DNA of 64,000 nucleotides from Nocardioides thalensis. Its GTDB lineage: Bacteria > Actinomycetota > Actinomycetes > Propionibacteriales > Nocardioidaceae. The translations under genes were made by a program, and so were the position numbers. The DNA lies in assembly GCF_013410655.1 (NCBI RefSeq), contig NZ_JACCFP010000001.1:1612001-1676000 (forward strand), given 5' to 3'. Below are positions 18,318-26,476 of this stretch, one piece after another. How positions within the stretch are numbered: position 1 is the first letter of the stretch; every line of letters begins with the position of its first letter. Below the pieces are notes generated by a model. The model searched no databases, was not told the DNA's origin, and saw only the letters and a program-made list of their open reading frames with translations.

Positions 18318-19286
18318 ATGACGACCAGCACCACCGGCACTGCACCGGCGGTTCCGGTCGTGGGCGACCCGGTGCCGGACCATCCGGTGCTGGCTGCCTT
18401 GGCGGCGGTGGATGCGGCGTTGGCGTCGGTGCGGGAGACCCAGCCGACCTTCATGACCACGAAGCAGAAGAAGCAAGCCCTGCTCGCCACGCACAGGATC
18501 CGCGCCCAGTTCGCCGAACTGGAGGCCCGCCTCCTCGCTAGTTCGTCGGACGTGGCGGAGGCCGACGGCGCGAGCGACGTCGCGTCGTGGTTGACCCACC
18601 ACACCCAGTGCGACCTGCGCGGCACCAAGCGGGACCTCAAGCTCGCCCAAGCCCTCGATGCCCGCTACCCGAAGGTCGCCAAAGCCATGGCCGACGGTGT
18701 CCTATCGGTCGAGCATGCCCGCGTGATCGTCGCGGTCTTGGATGCGTTGCCGGCGGTGGTCTCCCTCGAGATCCGCGACAAGGCCGAGGCCGAGCTCATC
18801 AACCGATCGACGGAGTTCACCCCCGATGAGGTACGCAGGCTGGGGCGGCGGATCCTGGAGGTCGTGGCCCCGGAGATCTTCGAGGACGCCGAGGCCAAGA
18901 AGCTGCTCGAGGAAGAACAGTCCGCGCGCAAGCGGATGCGGCTGTTCTTCAAGAACACCGGCGACGGCACCACCAGGCTCACCGGACTCCTGCCCACCAG
19001 CGAGGCCGAACGCCTCAAGACCTACCTCCACGCCTACACCAGCCCCCGCCACGCCAACGGTGAGTACGGCGAGGCCGACACCATCCCCTACTCCCGCAAG
19101 CTCGCCGGCGCGTTCTGCGCCCTGCTCGAGCACCTCGACCCCCACCGCCTCCCCCTGCACGGTGGGGACGCGACTACGCTGATGGTCACCCTCACCCTCG
19201 AGGACCTCACCAAGGACCTCGCCACCGCGGGGCTGCTCGGCGACAAGGACGACATCTCGGCTTCCGAGGCCCGCCGGTTGGCGTGC
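18318..19286 (+). pseudogene. DUF222 (13E12 repeat family) protein, HNH end deleted
   Basis: From ATG 18318, with Shine-Dalgarno GAAGGGAGG just upstream, about 323 residues match the DUF222 domain of 13E12-family proteins. These normally end in an HNH nuclease domain with a zinc-binding C-terminus. The family sequence stops abruptly after ISASEARRLAC (19286). The frame then runs on to 19715 in arginine- and proline-rich nonsense that is a shadow of the WYL remnant. The HNH part is therefore missing. Transcription should still be DNA-damage inducible through the SOS box. Function of the truncated product is doubtful. Confidence 0.8.
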
Positions 19287-19287
19287 C

Positions 19288-19968
19288 ATGGAGGAGACAT
19301 CGTTGCGGGCGCTCACCAAGGTCGAGAGCCTGCTGCCGCACCGACTTCGCAGGCGGGTGGCGACGCTGCACGCGAGCGTCTCGTCCGTGCCGTCGCGCTC
19401 CGACCCGGACCTGGTCGACCCGGAACACTTGGGCGTGCTCGCGGCCGCGTGCCGCGACCACGAGCTCGCCCGCTTCGACTACCGCGCCGGCGGGGGCAGC
19501 GACACTCGTCGCCTGGTCGAGCCGCACCGACTGGTCACCGCCGGTCGCCGCTGGTACCTCCTCGCGTGGGACCGGGATCGCGACGACTGGCGCACGTTCC
19601 GGCTCGACCGGCTCGCGCGCCTACGGATGGGCGGAGGCCGCTTCGAGCCTCGCGAGATCCCGGGTGGCGACGCGACGGTGTACGTCGCACGCGCCATCGG
19701 CTCGGTTCCCCGTGAACGGAGCGCGACTCTCGCCCTCGGCTCGGAGCCCGACGACCTCGCCGACGTACTCCGGTGGGTTGACCACGACGTCGTCGAGACC
19801 GCGAGCGGGACGACCGTGGTGTGCATCCGCGGCGAGGATGTCGGGCGGCTGGCCATGGCGGTCGCCCGGATCGCTCTCATCACATCAGTTCGCGTGATCG
19901 AGCCCGACGACCTCGCGCATGCCGTCCAGCGGCTCGGCGCCCACCTCACGCGCGACGATCAGCAGTGA
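19288..19968 (+). pseudogene. WYL-domain regulator remnant lacking its DNA-binding N-terminus
   Basis: Frame 1 from ATG 19288 encodes 226 residues starting MEETSLRALTKVESLLPHRL, which in intact YafY-type regulators lies about 95 residues in, after the winged helix-turn-helix. The WYL core (RLVTAGRRWYLLAWDRDRDDWRTFRLDR) and the C-terminal WCX region are complete. The junction with the DUF222 gene falls at 19286-19288, so one deletion removed the HNH end of one gene and the HTH of the other. No Shine-Dalgarno precedes the ATG; expression as an orphan ligand-binding domain is possible but unsupported. Confidence 0.78.
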
Positions 19969-19975
19969 GGGCGAC

Positions 19976-20917
19976 CTACTCGACCACGATCGTCTTCGTG
20001 TCCTCGGTCGGGCCGCCGCCCTCGCCGCCGGACGGGTCGTCGGTCATCGCGACGAACGTGTACTCACCGGGCTCGAGCGAGCTGACGTCGACCTTCGCGG
20101 TCCACGGGTAGAGCCGCTCGATCCAGCCCTCGGCCGTGGTGAAGCCGTCGACGACCACCGCCCCCGAGGCGTCGCGCACCTCCCAGGGCACCGTCGCCTC
20201 GAAGGAGCTGGCCAGGCCCTCGGCGGTGAACGAGCCGCTGACGGTCTCGTCCTCCACCGGAGACAGGACGTTGACCAGGCCGCGTACGTCGAGCTCGGGT
20301 GCGGCCTGCACGCCGCTCGGGACGCCGAGGTAGGGCTCGGGGTCGTGCCCGACGTGGAACGTGAACGGCCGGTCGCGGTCGCCGTCCGTCACCGACAGCA
20401 CCGTGTAGACGAGCTGCTGCACGGCCAGCCGTGCCTGCGCCTTCGTCATGTCGGCAGGCCGCTCGGTGAAGTCGCCGATGTCGATCACGTAGCCGCCGTT
20501 GTCCTCGTTGACCTGCGGCGCGACGCTGCCGTCGGGCACCAGCGACCGGTAGTCGGGGTCCTTGGCGCCGCCACTGGTGAGCAGGTTGATCGCGCCCTTG
20601 ACCGGGTCACCCGCTTCGACCGCGTGCTGCTCCGCGAACAACCGCGGACCACGCGGGGTGTCGCCGACGAAGAAGACCTCGACCGACACGGTCTCCTCCG
20701 GGATCTCGGTGTCCTCGGTCGCCGAGCTCGACCCAGTGCTGGCTGCGTCTGTCGGCTCGCTCGCGTCGGACGTCTCGCTAGCCGGAGTGCTCGCAGGGTC
20801 GTCGGCGTCGGTCGGCTCGTCGTCGGCGCAGCCGGCGAGGAGGGCGAGGGCCAGCAGGGCGCCGCTCACGACCGCGGTCGTACGGCGGCCGCGCCGCGCG
20901 GGGTGGGGAAGGTGCAT
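19976..20917 (-). CDS. GerMN/Gmad2-domain lipoprotein
   Basis: The 313-residue protein has a lipoprotein signal peptide (hydrophobic LLALALLAGC, lipobox Cys at about residue 30), a Thr/Ser/Asp-rich linker, a GerMN domain (VEVFFVGDTPRGPRLFAEQH ... QQLVYTVLSV) and a C-terminal Gmad2 immunoglobulin-like domain (GLVNVLSPVEDETVSGSF ... GEYTFVAMTDDPSGGEGGG). GerMN domains occur in spore-germination and cell-surface proteins. The neighbouring gene encodes a membrane-anchored paralogue, and both lie downstream of a sigma factor. Confidence 0.85.
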   Translation of the reverse strand: MHLPHPARRGRRTTAVVSGALLALALLAGCADDEPTDADDPASTPASETSDASEPTDAASTGSSSATEDTEIPEETVSVEVFFVGDTPRGPRLFAEQHAVEAGDPVKGAINLLTSGGAKDPDYRSLVPDGSVAPQVNEDNGGYVIDIGDFTERPADMTKAQARLAVQQLVYTVLSVTDGDRDRPFTFHVGHDPEPYLGVPSGVQAAPELDVRGLVNVLSPVEDETVSGSFTAEGLASSFEATVPWEVRDASGAVVVDGFTTAEGWIERLYPWTAKVDVSSLEPGEYTFVAMTDDPSGGEGGGPTEDTKTIVVE

Positions 20918-20946
20918 GATCCGATCCTCTCGTCGGGCCGGGGCGC

Positions 20947-22017
20947 TCAGCGGATGACGAAGGTGCGCGTGTCGCGGTAGAAGGCGGGAGAGTCGCTGGC
21001 CTGGCCCGTGCTGGTGACCTCAGCCGTCAGCAGGTACTCGCCGGGCGGCAGGCCGCGGAGGCTGATCCGCGCGCGCCAGCCCGGCCCTTCCTTTCCCTCC
21101 ACGCCGGCGCCGGCAACGCCACCGAAGGCGGCACCCCCGATCCCGCCCCCGTCGGACTCGTCGGTGGAGACGAGCTGCTCCACCGACCAGGAGACCTCGC
21201 GCGGCGCCTCGATGGTCGTCCCGCCCGCGTAGAGCCAGTCACCCTTGACGACCTTGCCCTCGACCGGGTCGCTGATGTTCACGGGGCTGAGCACGTCGTA
21301 CTGACGGTCGCGCTCGACCAGCTCCTCGACCTCGACGCCGAGCACCTCGTCGGCCGGCGCGTCGTCGACCACGAACGCGACCGGGAGCGAGCGGCGGATC
21401 GCGGCGTCGGCGGTGTAGACGACCTGCTGGATCCCCAGCCACGCCTCCCGCTCGCTGATGCCCGCGGGTCGGTCGGTGGCGGCCGCGGAGAGCTCGACCG
21501 TGATCCGGTCGTCGGTGATCTCCGCACCCGAGAACGACCCTTCCGGCCACAACGTGCTGTAGTCGGGGTCCTCCGGACCGCCGCCGGCGGGGTCGACCTC
21601 GCCGAGCGACTGCTCGACCGCGTCGGACCCCGTGACCGCCGGCAGCGAGTGGAACTCGCGGAAAAGGCGGGGACCGGTGGGCGTGTCGCCGACGAAGTAG
21701 GCGGCCGACGCCACCACGAGCTGGTAGTCGTGTGACGGAGACGCGGCGGGGCCGGACGGCTCCTCGTTGCCGAGCTGGCCCAGCAGGACGACACCGCCGA
21801 CCACCGCAGCGGTCGCCACCCCGGCTCCCGCGACCACGGGGAGCCAGCGCCGGGAGCCGCGCGCTCGCCGGCGGGTACGGCGCCGGATCTCGCCGAGCCG
21901 GTCGGCGGGACGGACGTCGGCGACCGCGTCGCCGAGCAGGCGGCGGAGCGCCTCGTCGGTGCCGGTGCTGGGGCCGTCGTCGTCGAAGGCGTCGGAGTCG
22001 GTGGGACGCGGGGTCAT
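20947..22017 (-). CDS. Membrane-anchored GerMN/Gmad2 protein in the anti-sigma position
   Basis: The 356-residue protein has a cytoplasmic N-terminus of about 55 residues rich in Asp and Arg, one membrane helix (WLPVVAGAGVATAAVVGGVV), then an external GerMN domain (AAYFVGDTPTGPRLFREFH) and a Gmad2 domain with a Gly-rich insertion. Its start is 1 base after the sigma-factor stop, the usual place for an anti-sigma factor, and its topology (cytoplasmic tail, one helix, outer sensor) fits such a role. That function is inferred. It is a paralogue of the downstream lipoprotein, so a tandem duplication is likely. Confidence 0.82.
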   Translation of the reverse strand: MTPRPTDSDAFDDDGPSTGTDEALRRLLGDAVADVRPADRLGEIRRRTRRRARGSRRWLPVVAGAGVATAAVVGGVVLLGQLGNEEPSGPAASPSHDYQLVVASAAYFVGDTPTGPRLFREFHSLPAVTGSDAVEQSLGEVDPAGGGPEDPDYSTLWPEGSFSGAEITDDRITVELSAAATDRPAGISEREAWLGIQQVVYTADAAIRRSLPVAFVVDDAPADEVLGVEVEELVERDRQYDVLSPVNISDPVEGKVVKGDWLYAGGTTIEAPREVSWSVEQLVSTDESDGGGIGGAAFGGVAGAGVEGKEGPGWRARISLRGLPPGEYLLTAEVTSTGQASDSPAFYRDTRTFVIR

Positions 22018-22018
22018 C

Positions 22019-22624
22019 TCACCCTCCTCTCACGTCGGGGCCGAGGCGGTCGAGGATCGGGCGGAGCGCCGCCGCGCCGCGGGAGGCGTGGCTCTTCACC
22101 GCGCCCCTGCTGACGCCGAGCGTCTCGGCGATCTCGGCCTCGGACATGTCCAGGTAGTAGCGCAGCGCCAGCACCTCCCGCTGACGGCGCGGCAGCTGCC
22201 GGAGGGCGTCGAGCACCAGCTGCCGGCGGGCGTCGCCCAGCACGGACTCGTCGGACCCCGGGGCGTCGGCGGGAGCGCTCTGGCGGGAGAGGTAGCGCTG
22301 CACCACCGCCCGGTGCCGGAGCGCCGAGCGCGACCGGTTCACGATCGCCTGGCGCAGGTAGGCGAGCGCGCGCTCGGGGTCGTTGAGCCGGTCCCAGCGC
22401 TGGTGCACGGCGACGTACGCGTCCTGCACGATCTCCTCGGCGACACCCTGGTCGCGCACGAGCAGCACGGAGAGCCGCACCATCCGGTCCCAGTGGGCGA
22501 GGTACAGCTGCTCGATGCCCTCGTCGGCATCGAGGAGGGCGTCACCCGCGCGCGGCCGGTCGGTCACGGCGCGCGCCGCCGACACGGTGCCGGCGAGGCT
22601 GGGAAGCGCTGCATAGGAGGTCAC
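22019..22624 (-). CDS. SigE-family RNA polymerase sigma-70 factor (ECF type)
   Basis: The region 2 signature (LYLAHWDRMVRLSVLLVRDQGVAEEIVQDAYVAV) and region 4 helix-turn-helix (LRQLPRRQREVLALRYYLDMSEAEIAETLGVSRGAVKSHASRG) are clear. It is an ECF sigma factor of the actinobacterial SigE family. The start is uncertain: GTG 22624 gives 201 residues, while GTG 22567 would give 182 and places the start closer to region 2; neither has a good ribosome site or -10. The frame continues further upstream but overlaps the divergent HIT gene. It probably forms an operon with the two GerMN genes. Confidence 0.88.
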   Translation of the reverse strand: MTSYAALPSLAGTVSAARAVTDRPRAGDALLDADEGIEQLYLAHWDRMVRLSVLLVRDQGVAEEIVQDAYVAVHQRWDRLNDPERALAYLRQAIVNRSRSALRHRAVVQRYLSRQSAPADAPGSDESVLGDARRQLVLDALRQLPRRQREVLALRYYLDMSEAEIAETLGVSRGAVKSHASRGAAALRPILDRLGPDVRGG

Positions 22625-22679
22625 GGTAGTTGCACGCGCGGCGCGGCCCGGGGGTTGACCGGCACGAGTCGCGAACGGG

Positions 22680-22685
22680 CAGAGT
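22680..22685 (+). promoter_or_regulatory. -10-like element CAGAGT of the HIT gene, with TTGACC upstream
   Basis: CAGAGT is followed by 6 nt and GTG 22692. TTGACC at 22655-22660 could be a -35 with a long 19-base spacer. Confidence 0.4.
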
Positions 22686-22691
22686 ATGCGC

Positions 22692-23039
22692 GTGACCTCA
22701 CCGACAGCTGACTGCCTGTTCTGCAAGATCGTCGCCGGCGACATCCCGGGCGACATCGTCCACCAGACCGAGCAGACGGTGGCCTTCCGCGACATCAACC
22801 CGAAGGCGCCGCTCCACGTGCTCGTGGTGCCGCGCACGCACTATGCCAACGCGGCCGAGCTGGCCTCCGCCGACCCCACGACGTCGGCCGCGCTGGTCAC
22901 CGCCGCGGCCGAGGTGGCCGCCGCCGAGGGCTACGACGCCTACAACCTCGTCTACAACACCGGCGCCGCCGCGGGGCAGACCGTGTTCCACGCCCACCTG
23001 CACGTGCTCGCGGGCGCGAGCCTCGGTCTGGCCGGCTGA
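22692..23039 (+). CDS. HIT-family nucleotide hydrolase (HINT-like)
   Basis: The 115-residue protein contains CLFCKIVAGDIPG near the N-terminus and the HIT signature VFHAHLHVL near the C-terminus. The histidine triad cleaves nucleoside phosphoramidates or related substrates via a nucleotidyl-His intermediate. GTG 22692 is preferred over ATG 22686 because of the -10 spacing. HIT upstream of phoH-ybeY is the usual order in actinobacteria. Confidence 0.9.
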   Translation: MTSPTADCLFCKIVAGDIPGDIVHQTEQTVAFRDINPKAPLHVLVVPRTHYANAAELASADPTTSAALVTAAAEVAAAEGYDAYNLVYNTGAAAGQTVFHAHLHVLAGASLGLAG

Positions 23040-23148
23040 CCTCCAGGCGCGGCGCCGCCGCCATAACCGGGTCGGCGGCCGACCGGATTCGGCGTACCAT
23101 GGCAAGGCCACATCGCCAGCCGAGAAAGGGCGCCCCTCCCGGGGCCAC

Positions 23149-24186
23149 ATGACCGACCAGACACGACCGGAACAGACCCACAGGGATCGCACGCAGACCC
23201 GGCACACCGTGGTGGTCCCCAACAGCATCGACATGGTCAGCCTGCTCGGTCCCGGCGACGAACACCTGGGCCTGATCGAGCGCGGCTTCGACGCCGAGAT
23301 CCACGTGCGCGGCAACCGGATCACGCTGCACGGCGACCCGGGCGAGGTCGCCCTCGCCGAGCGGCTCATCGACGAGCTGGTGGCGATCATCCGCACCGGG
23401 CAGGGCGTCACCACCGAGACCGTGGAGCGGGTGGCGTCGATGCTGCGCGCCGAGACCACCGAGCGCCCCGCCGACGTGCTCTCGCTCAACATCCTCAGCA
23501 ACCGCGGTCGCTCGATCCGCCCGAAGACGCTGAACCAGAAGCGCTACGTCGACGCCATCGACAAGCACACGATCACGTTCGGCATCGGCCCGGCCGGCAC
23601 AGGCAAGACCTACCTCGCGATGGCGAAGGCGGTGCAGGCGCTCCAGGCCAAGCAGGTCAACCGGATCATCCTGACCCGGCCCGCGGTCGAGGCGGGGGAG
23701 CGGCTCGGCTACCTCCCCGGCACGCTCAGCGAGAAGATCGACCCCTACCTGCGACCGCTCTACGACGCGCTGCACGACATGATGGACCCGGAGGCGATCC
23801 CGAAGCTGATGGCCGCCGGCACCATCGAGGTGGCGCCGCTGGCCTACATGCGCGGTCGCACGCTCAACGACTCCTTCATCATCCTCGACGAGGCGCAGAA
23901 CACGACGCCGGAGCAGATGAAGATGTTCCTCACCCGTCTCGGCTTCGGCTCCAAGATCGTGGTCACCGGCGACGTCACCCAGGTCGACCTGCCGACCGGC
24001 ACCAAGTCCGGCCTCCGGATCGTCGAGGGCATCCTCGACGGCATCGACGACCTCACGTTCCAGCGGCTCACCAGCCACGACGTCGTGCGCCACAAGCTGG
24101 TCGGCCGGATCGTCGCGGCGTACGACGAGTTCGACTCGCGTGGCGAGCAGACGACGGCCGGTCGACCCGGCCGGGTGACCACGTGA
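23149..24186 (+). CDS. phoH: PhoH-like ATPase
   Basis: The 345-residue protein has an N-terminal KH-like/PhoH-specific region, Walker A GPAGTGKT at residues 147-154 and Walker B SFIILDEAQ at about 242-250. PhoH-like proteins are ATPases linked to RNA handling, and their genes sit with ybeY. ATG 23149 is chosen because upstream residues in frame are arginine- and proline-rich shadow sequence. The stop overlaps the GTG of ybeY (GTGA, 24183-24186), so the two are translationally coupled. Confidence 0.94.
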   Translation: MTDQTRPEQTHRDRTQTRHTVVVPNSIDMVSLLGPGDEHLGLIERGFDAEIHVRGNRITLHGDPGEVALAERLIDELVAIIRTGQGVTTETVERVASMLRAETTERPADVLSLNILSNRGRSIRPKTLNQKRYVDAIDKHTITFGIGPAGTGKTYLAMAKAVQALQAKQVNRIILTRPAVEAGERLGYLPGTLSEKIDPYLRPLYDALHDMMDPEAIPKLMAAGTIEVAPLAYMRGRTLNDSFIILDEAQNTTPEQMKMFLTRLGFGSKIVVTGDVTQVDLPTGTKSGLRIVEGILDGIDDLTFQRLTSHDVVRHKLVGRIVAAYDEFDSRGEQTTAGRPGRVTT

Positions 24187-24641
24187 GCATCGAGGTCCTC
24201 GACGAGTCCGGCTTCGGCGTCGACGTCAAGCACCTCGCCAAGCTGAGCCGGTTCGTCATGGACCGGATGCGCGTGCACCCGCTGGCCGAGCTCTGCATCA
24301 AGGCCGTCGACGAGGACACCATCGCGCAGCTCAACGAGCAGTGGATGGAGAAGGAGGGCCCGACCGACGTGCTCGCCTTCCCGATGGACGAGCTGCGGCC
24401 CGGTCTCGTCGACGAGGACCCCGAGGAGGGGGTGCTCGGCGACCTGGTGCTCTGCCCGGTTGTCGCCGAGCGGCAGGGCGAGACCGCCGGTCACGGCACC
24501 CTCGCCGAGCTCGAGCTGCTCACCACCCACGGGATCCTCCACCTCCTCGGCTACGACCACGCCGAGCCGGAGGAGCACAAGGAGATGTTCGGCCTCCAGG
24601 ACGAGCTCCTCGCGGCCTGGCGCGCTCCGTCCGCCGGCTGA
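24183..24641 (+). CDS. ybeY: Endoribonuclease YbeY
   Basis: The 152-residue protein carries the metal motif HGILHLLGYDH (His116, His120, His126) and the preceding TDVLAFPMDE segment of the family. YbeY acts in 16S rRNA 3'-end maturation and ribosome quality control. Length is typical. It overlaps phoH by 4 bases and is 15 bases from the CNNM gene, forming the conserved phoH-ybeY-CNNM operon. Confidence 0.95.
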   Translation: MSIEVLDESGFGVDVKHLAKLSRFVMDRMRVHPLAELCIKAVDEDTIAQLNEQWMEKEGPTDVLAFPMDELRPGLVDEDPEEGVLGDLVLCPVVAERQGETAGHGTLAELELLTTHGILHLLGYDHAEPEEHKEMFGLQDELLAAWRAPSAG

Positions 24642-24656
24642 GGCCGCGAACCCGCG

Positions 24657-25961
24657 ATGAACCCTGCTGATGTCTGGCAGCTCCTGACCGCAGCCCTGCT
24701 CGTCGTCCTGGCGGGTCTGTTCACCGCCGCCGACGCCGCCGTGGGCTCCTTCTCCAAGGCCCGCGCGCAGGAGCTGGTCGGGGAGTCCCGGGCCGGGGCC
24801 CAGCGCCTGGTCGCGGTGCTCGACGACGCGCCCCGGCACCTCAACACGGCGCTATTGCTCCGGCTCCTGTGCGAGACCACCGCGATCGTGCTCGTCACCC
24901 TGCTGATCGCCGAGCACTACGACGGCTCGTGGTGGGCGCAGGTCGCGTTCGCCGTCGGCTCCATGCTGGTCGTGTCGTTCGTCGTGGTGGGCGTCGCGCC
25001 GCGCACGCTCGGCCGCCAGCACGACGAGACCGTGGCCCTCTGGTCGGCGTGGCCGCTCGCCGCGCTCACGACCGTCCTCGGCCCGATCCCGTCGCTGCTG
25101 ATCCTCGTCGGCAACGCGATCACGCCGGGCCGGGGATTCCGGCACGGCCCGTTCTCGACGGAGACCGAGCTGCGCGAGATGGTCGACATCGCGGAGGCCT
25201 CGGCGCTGATCGAGGAGGACGAGCGCAAGATGATCCACTCGGTCTTCGAGCTCGGCGACACGACCGTGCGCGAGGTGATGGTCCCGCGCGGCGACGTGGT
25301 CTACATCGAGTCGCACAAGAACCTCCGGCAGACGATGTCGCTCTTCCTGCGCTCGGGCTTCTCGCGGTTGCCGGTCGTCGGTGAGAACCTCGACGACGTG
25401 CGCGGCTTCGCCTACCTCAAGGACGTCGTCCGCCGCGACTTCGAGGCGCCCGAGGTCGAGTTCACCCAGCCGGTCGAGGAGATCATGCGTCCGGTCGTCT
25501 GGGTGCCCGACTCCAAGCCGGTCGACGCCCAGCTCCGCGAGATGCAGGCGCGGCGCCAGCACATCGCCGTGGTCGTCGACGAGTACGGCGGCACCGCCGG
25601 CCTGATCACGATCGAGGACCTCCTCGAGGAGATCGTCGGCGAGATCACCGACGAGTACGACGAGGCGGAGATCGAGGTCGAGAACCTCGACGACGGGCAG
25701 GTCCGGGTGTCGTCCCGCTACCCGATCGACGACCTCGACGAGCTGTTCGGGTTCGACGTCGACGACGAGGACGTCGACTCGGTGGGCGGCCTGATGGCCA
25801 AGCACCTCGGCAAGGTCCCGATCCCCGGCTCCGTCGTGGAGGCTCACGGCCTCCGCTTCGAGGCCGAGCAGGCGACCGGGCGCCGCAACCAGATCGCGAC
25901 CGTGCTCATCCGCCAGGTCGTCCCGGAGCCGGCCGACGCCGGCGACGTACCGCGGGACTGA
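24657..25961 (+). CDS. CNNM/CorC-HlyC family transporter with CBS domains
   Basis: The 434-residue protein has an N-terminal DUF21/CNNM membrane domain (four hydrophobic segments within residues 1-170), the linker EMVDIAEASALIEEDERKMIHSVFELGDTTVREVMVPR, two CBS domains (about residues 210-325, including YGGTAGLITIEDLLEEIVGEI) and a C-terminal CorC/HlyC domain. CNNM proteins transport or sense Mg2+ and related cations. It follows ybeY closely and precedes a convergent cupin gene by 3 bases. Confidence 0.92.
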   Translation: MNPADVWQLLTAALLVVLAGLFTAADAAVGSFSKARAQELVGESRAGAQRLVAVLDDAPRHLNTALLLRLLCETTAIVLVTLLIAEHYDGSWWAQVAFAVGSMLVVSFVVVGVAPRTLGRQHDETVALWSAWPLAALTTVLGPIPSLLILVGNAITPGRGFRHGPFSTETELREMVDIAEASALIEEDERKMIHSVFELGDTTVREVMVPRGDVVYIESHKNLRQTMSLFLRSGFSRLPVVGENLDDVRGFAYLKDVVRRDFEAPEVEFTQPVEEIMRPVVWVPDSKPVDAQLREMQARRQHIAVVVDEYGGTAGLITIEDLLEEIVGEITDEYDEAEIEVENLDDGQVRVSSRYPIDDLDELFGFDVDDEDVDSVGGLMAKHLGKVPIPGSVVEAHGLRFEAEQATGRRNQIATVLIRQVVPEPADAGDVPRD

Positions 25962-25964
25962 CCC

Positions 25965-26375
25965 TCATCGCAGGTGCACGTTCACCCCGTGGTCCAGCGC
26001 GATGCCGAGCGTCGTCACCGGATCCAGGTCCGGTACGGCGACCGCGGCCAACCAGGCCTCGGCGCCCGCTGGCGTGACGACCACCGTCGCCCGCGACGGC
26101 TCGAGCGCGCGCACCGCGAGCCGGTGGCCACGCGGGACGAAGACCAGGTCGTCCGGCCCGGCGTCGTACTCCTCCTCGCCGACCCTCATCCGGACCGCTC
26201 CCGACGTGACCACGAGTGCCCGGTCGGCGCGGACCATCGTGTGCGGCGGCGGCTCGGTGCCGGGCGCCCAGGTGCACGCGACGACGCCGAGGACGCCGCC
26301 GGTGCGGACGCTGTCGGCGAGCACGGCGAACGGCTCTCCGGGACCGAGACGGACGACGAACGGGGCAGGGCTCAT
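25965..26375 (-). CDS. Cupin-domain protein
   Basis: The 136-residue protein is a small single-domain cupin: strands with CTWAPGTEPPPHTMVRADRAL and a later GPDDLVFVPRGHRLAVRAL fit cupin motifs 1 and 2, though the first motif has only one visible histidine, so metal binding is uncertain. ATG 26375 is chosen (MSPAPFVVRL); a longer in-frame start at 26405 adds a Gly-rich tail. It is divergent from the large BTAD regulator and may be its target. Confidence 0.65.
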   Translation of the reverse strand: MSPAPFVVRLGPGEPFAVLADSVRTGGVLGVVACTWAPGTEPPPHTMVRADRALVVTSGAVRMRVGEEEYDAGPDDLVFVPRGHRLAVRALEPSRATVVVTPAGAEAWLAAVAVPDLDPVTTLGIALDHGVNVHLR

Positions 26376-26408
26376 GCGGACACCGTGACCCGGACCGCTG
26401 GCCACCCG

Positions 26409-26428
26409 CTGGTGCGGCTCTGGTGCGA
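26409..26428. promoter_or_regulatory. Direct repeats with 11-bp period between cupin and BTAD genes
   Basis: CTGGTGCGG at 26409 and CTGGTGCGA at 26420 are 11 bp apart, one DNA turn. SARP/BTAD regulators bind short direct repeats with this period. The site lies between the two divergent genes, upstream of the regulator's -10. It could serve autoregulation or control of the cupin. Confidence 0.35.
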
Positions 26429-26464
26429 CCTTGCGAATAGTCCGCGCGCACCGGAGCGCCGCCC

Positions 26465-26470
26465 TAGCAT
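26465..26470 (+). promoter_or_regulatory. -10 element TAGCAT of a leaderless promoter (BTAD regulator)
   Basis: TAGCAT is followed by exactly 6 nt and GTG 26477. Confidence 0.5.
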
Positions 26471-26476
26471 GCGGAC

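Noticed and set aside
19287..19715. Extended C-terminus of the DUF222 protein
   Set aside because: The frame continues past the deletion junction only as proline- and arginine-rich sequence that is a shadow of the WYL frame.
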